Position numbers and translations under genes: made by a program
Assembly: GCF_011305535.1 (NCBI RefSeq)
Contig: NZ_CP049905.1
Span: forward strand, 940,001-1,004,000
DNA: 64,000 bases
Origin: Diaphorobacter sp. HDW4B
GTDB lineage: Bacteria > Pseudomonadota > Gammaproteobacteria > Burkholderiales > Burkholderiaceae_C
Reading direction: 5' to 3'
The notes under the pieces: model-generated
Told to the model about the DNA's origin: nothing
Database searches by the model: none
The model's input: the letters and a program-made list of their open reading frames with translations, nothing else
Shown: positions 61,210 through 64,000 of the stretch, one piece after another
How the letters are laid out: each line of letters begins with the position of its first letter
How positions within the stretch are numbered: the stretch's first letter is position 1

Positions 61210-63858
61210 ATGTTGTCATTCAGGCGAAAACTTCAGTCCAGAGTCCTCACGATCTGGACCTCGCTTCTTCTTCTCATCGCTCTGACGCTGGCATCCGCTG
61301 GAGCACATGCGGGCGGCACGGCCTACGAGGCCGAGCTTCCCGCCGATGTGCACACTAACAAGAATCTGTGCGCGCTGCTGCCCTGCAAGGACGTGTTCCC
61401 CGGCGCTGCGCACTTCTCCGAACGCAAGGGCCAACCGCCCTACGTCGAGGCCTACGACAACGACAGTGCAGCCAAGAAACTGCTCGGCTACGTCATGCTC
61501 TCGACCGACATCACCGACACGCCCGCCTACTCCGGCAAGCCCGTCGTCACGCTGATCGGCATGGACACCGGCGGCCATTTCGTCGGCGTCAAAGTGCTCA
61601 AGCATTCCGAGCCGATTCTGCTGCTCGGCATCCCCGAATCGGCGCTCATCAACTTCAACAACCAATACCTCGGCAAGTCGGTTTCCGAACGCATCGAAGT
61701 CGGCCCCTCGCGCCCCGACGAAGGCGTGATCGGCCTCGACGCGATCTCCGGCGCCACCGTCACCGTCATCGCGCAAAATCAAGTCGTGCTGATGTCCGGC
61801 GCAGCCGTTGCGCGCCAGGCCGGCATCATCGCGCCCATCGTGCGCGAGCCCGCCAAATTCAACACGCTCAGTCAGAAATTCAACTGGCAGCAACTCGTCG
61901 AAATGGGTGCAGTCAAGCGCCTCGTCGTCAAGCAGGAACAGGTCGGTCTGCCGCGCAACCCCACACCTTTCATCGACCTGTGGTTCGGCGATCTGAACCA
62001 GCCCGACATCGGCAAAAGCCTGCTGGGCGACAACGGCTACGCCAGCCTGCAATCGCGCATCCAGCCGGGCGAAAGCGCCTTCTTCATCGTGCGCACGGAC
62101 GGTGCCGAATCGTTCAAAGGATCGGGCTTTGTGCGCGGCGGCATCTACGACCGCGTGCAGGTCAAACAAGGTCCGGATTCGTTCACCTTCCGCGATCTCG
62201 ACGCCTTCAATCTCTACGGCCTCGAAGCCGATGGCGCGCCGCGCTACACCGAATCGTCGATCTTCGTGATCCGCTCGGCATCGTTCTCCGCTGCTTATCC
62301 ATGGAAGCTCGCGTTCCTCGGCAACCGTATCGATCAAGCCACCGGCCATCGCAGCTTTGCGGTGTTCGAAACCAACTACTGGATGCCCGAAAAGCTGCTC
62401 GATGGCGGTCGCCCGAAAGTCGTCGAACCCGACGCGCCATGGGTGCGCGTGTGGAAAACGCAAAGCTGGAAGATCGCGCTGTTCGCGGGTCTGCTCACGC
62501 TGCTCACCATCGTCTATGCCCTGCGCGAAAAGCTCACGCGCCTGTCCACGCACAAGAACAAGTGGCCGGTCAACGCCTTCAAATACAGCTTCTGGGCGAT
62601 CAGCATCGTCTTCGTCGGCTTTGGCGCGATGGCGCAGCCTTCGATCACGCAGGTGCTGACCTGGTTCCACTCGGTGCTGTTCCAGTGGACGTGGACGCTG
62701 TTCCTCACCGATCCGTTCATCTTCCTGTTCTGGATCTTCATCATCGTCACGGTGTTCCTGTTCGGACGCGGCCTGTTCTGCGGCTGGATCTGCCCGTTCG
62801 GATCGCTGTCGGAAGCGCTCTACAAAGTCGCGCACCTCGTCGGCCTCAAGCGCTTTCAGTTCCAGCTTCCGCAGGTCTGGCATGACCGCCTGAAGTGGCT
62901 CAAATACGTGATCTTTTTCGGTCTGCTCGCCGTGTCGCTGTACGACATGACACTGGCCGAAAAGCTCGCCGAAATCGAACCCTTCAAGACCACCTTCCTC
63001 GTCGGCATCACGAACCGCGCATGGCCGTATGGACTGTTCGTCTGCGTGCTGCTCGGCCTGTCGCTGTTCATCGAGCGTCCGTTCTGCAAATACCTCTGCC
63101 CGCTCGGCGCATCGCTGGCCATTCCCAGCACCTTCCGCTGGTTTGGCTTGAAGCGCAAACAGGACTGCAACAGCTGCAAGGCCTGCGCCGTGGGCTGCGG
63201 CGCGCAGGCCATCGACGCTGCCGGTCGCATCGACCATCGCGAGTGCCTGCACTGCCTCGACTGCATGGTGCTCTACACCGATGTGAAGGGGTGCCCGCCC
63301 CTCGCCAAGGAACGCAAGCGCCGCGAAAAGGACGGCCTCGAAATCACGCCCATCGGCAAGAACGGCTACTTCATCCCGATCACGCCCGACGCCACCTGGC
63401 AGGCACAGATCAGCGCCAAGGCAGTCAACGGTCCCGACCCACGCATGCCGACCGATCCCGTGCTGCTGGAGCGCCTCGACAAAGCTCCGCTCATCAAGCG
63501 CATCGCCCTCGAATTCGTGGAACACCTGAGCCCGTGGAGCAGCGCTGGCTGGGCCGAACACCGCATGTTCAACCTGCTCGCCGTTCCTGCTTTCATCGCC
63601 ATCATCGCCGCGTGGATTCTGCTCGGCATGGGCCGCATGTCGACCAGCGCCATCATCGTGAGCTGGTTTGTGTGGAGCGTGATCGAAGTGCTGCTGCGCC
63701 TTGGCAACCGTCGCTACGTGAAGGACGGTGCCTGGTGGCAAAGCCGCTACCGCGTGGCCAACCTCATGGACATGCTGAGCTATGTGGCGTTCAAGAACCT
63801 GCTGATCGGCGCGGCCCTGCTGCTGATCCTGCGCGCGGTGAACTGGACCGTCGCATGA
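61210..63858 (+). CDS. nosR: NosR, membrane flavo-iron-sulfur protein for N2O reduction
   Basis: NosR sends electrons to NosZ and is needed for its activity and for nosZ expression in some species. The 882-residue protein has an N-terminal signal or anchor (about residues 13-33), and a periplasmic FMN-binding domain with the flavinylated Thr183 in LDAISGATVTV. Several membrane helices follow, with two C-x3-CP motifs (FCGWICPFG and FCKYLCPLG). A [4Fe-4S] pair begins at CNSCKACAVGCGAQA and CLHCLDCM. It follows nosZ by 74 bases and overlaps nosD. Confidence 0.96.
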   Translation: MLSFRRKLQSRVLTIWTSLLLLIALTLASAGAHAGGTAYEAELPADVHTNKNLCALLPCKDVFPGAAHFSERKGQPPYVEAYDNDSAAKKLLGYVMLSTDITDTPAYSGKPVVTLIGMDTGGHFVGVKVLKHSEPILLLGIPESALINFNNQYLGKSVSERIEVGPSRPDEGVIGLDAISGATVTVIAQNQVVLMSGAAVARQAGIIAPIVREPAKFNTLSQKFNWQQLVEMGAVKRLVVKQEQVGLPRNPTPFIDLWFGDLNQPDIGKSLLGDNGYASLQSRIQPGESAFFIVRTDGAESFKGSGFVRGGIYDRVQVKQGPDSFTFRDLDAFNLYGLEADGAPRYTESSIFVIRSASFSAAYPWKLAFLGNRIDQATGHRSFAVFETNYWMPEKLLDGGRPKVVEPDAPWVRVWKTQSWKIALFAGLLTLLTIVYALREKLTRLSTHKNKWPVNAFKYSFWAISIVFVGFGAMAQPSITQVLTWFHSVLFQWTWTLFLTDPFIFLFWIFIIVTVFLFGRGLFCGWICPFGSLSEALYKVAHLVGLKRFQFQLPQVWHDRLKWLKYVIFFGLLAVSLYDMTLAEKLAEIEPFKTTFLVGITNRAWPYGLFVCVLLGLSLFIERPFCKYLCPLGASLAIPSTFRWFGLKRKQDCNSCKACAVGCGAQAIDAAGRIDHRECLHCLDCMVLYTDVKGCPPLAKERKRREKDGLEITPIGKNGYFIPITPDATWQAQISAKAVNGPDPRMPTDPVLLERLDKAPLIKRIALEFVEHLSPWSSAGWAEHRMFNLLAVPAFIAIIAAWILLGMGRMSTSAIIVSWFVWSVIEVLLRLGNRRYVKDGAWWQSRYRVANLMDMLSYVAFKNLLIGAALLLILRAVNWTVA

Positions 63859-64000
63859 ATCCCTTCTTACGACCTTGCCGATTTGTGATCCTTGCAGCGC
63901 TCGCCTGCAGCTTTGGCTGGATTCAAGCGGCCACCATTTCAGTCCAACCCGGAGAAGACATCGCCGCAGCCGTTGCAAAAGCCACTGCGGGCGATGTCAT
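63855..64000 (+). CDS. nosD: NosD, periplasmic copper-site maturation protein (partial)
   Basis: The first 48 residues are present; the rest lies beyond the window. The ATG overlaps the nosR stop (ATGA). A signal peptide (FVILAALACSFGWIQAA, about residues 10-26) is followed by ATISVQPGEDIAAAVAKATAGDV, the start of the repeated beta-helix of NosD. NosD works with the NosF/NosY ABC transporter to supply sulfide for the CuZ site of NosZ. nosF, nosY and nosL would be expected next. Confidence 0.85.
   Translation, partial: MNPFLRPCRFVILAALACSFGWIQAATISVQPGEDIAAAVAKATAGDV

Noticed and set aside
61216..63978. A 920-codon minus-strand frame opposite nosR
   Set aside because: NosR on the plus strand has full cluster and FMN motifs. 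The opposite frame has none and is an antisense shadow.

Overview
The window is a high-GC, densely coded bacterial chromosome segment whose proteins and gene order point to the betaproteobacterial family Comamonadaceae (Burkholderiales); the genus cannot be fixed from sequence reading alone. Markers include purA-hisZ next to hflX-hflK-hflC, a short Hfq, a separate HisZ, type IV pilus PilW with RodZ, and a clade I-like nitrous oxide reductase. There are no rRNAs, tRNAs, insertion sequences, prophage genes or CRISPR arrays that I can support.

Region 1 (1-22333) is one long run of minus-strand core genes. In transcription order these are surE, pcm, nlpD-like, rluD-like, scpB, rluB, ndk, rlmN, pilW, rodZ, ispG, hisS, yfgM-like, bamB, der, hfq, hflX, hflK, hflC, yjeT-like, hisZ and purA (cut by the window edge). 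It joins three blocks familiar from E. coli: surE-pcm-nlpD, rlmN-pilF-rodZ-ispG-hisS-yfgM-bamB-der and hfq-hflX-hflK-hflC-yjeT-purA. rpoS, which often follows nlpD, is not there. Several genes start with GTG or TTG.

Region 2 (22514-32513) holds a Tat-exported PhoD-type phosphatase, then a complete hca-type catabolic operon: dioxygenase alpha, beta, ferredoxin, dihydrodiol dehydrogenase and ferredoxin reductase. A divergent HcaR-like LysR regulator precedes mutS. The operon has the same gene order as E. coli hcaEFCBD and should convert 3-phenylpropionate/cinnamate to the 2,3-dihydroxy products; the meta-cleavage genes are not in the window.

Region 3 (32555-36780) is a small accessory module: a short hypothetical, a DUF2306-like membrane protein, a 2TM-domain protein, a LytS-type histidine kinase overlapping a LytTR response regulator, an orphan ABC ATPase, and a small acidic protein.

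Region 4 (36806-46254) is a complete MdtABC/MuxABC-type RND efflux operon with its own outer-membrane factor. Divergent from it is an Anbu-type (ancestral beta subunit) proteasome-like peptidase followed by an alpha/beta hydrolase. A structured, REP-like intergenic element, uppP, an MFS transporter, an aromatic-ring FAD monooxygenase and acnA follow.

Region 5 (54840-64000) opens with lower-GC intergenic DNA and an H-NS-family gene, then apaH. It ends in a nitrous-oxide-reduction locus: apbE/nosX-like and a c-type cytochrome lipoprotein on one strand, and DUF2946-nosZ-nosR-nosD (cut by the window end) on the other. The overlapping genes suggest a single transcription unit in which NosZ reduces N2O, NosR (flavinylated by ApbE) passes electrons, NosD helps copper-site assembly, and an FNR-like site lies in the divergent promoter region. 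Protein families and similarity to named proteins are judged from remembered motifs and sequences; no search was run.
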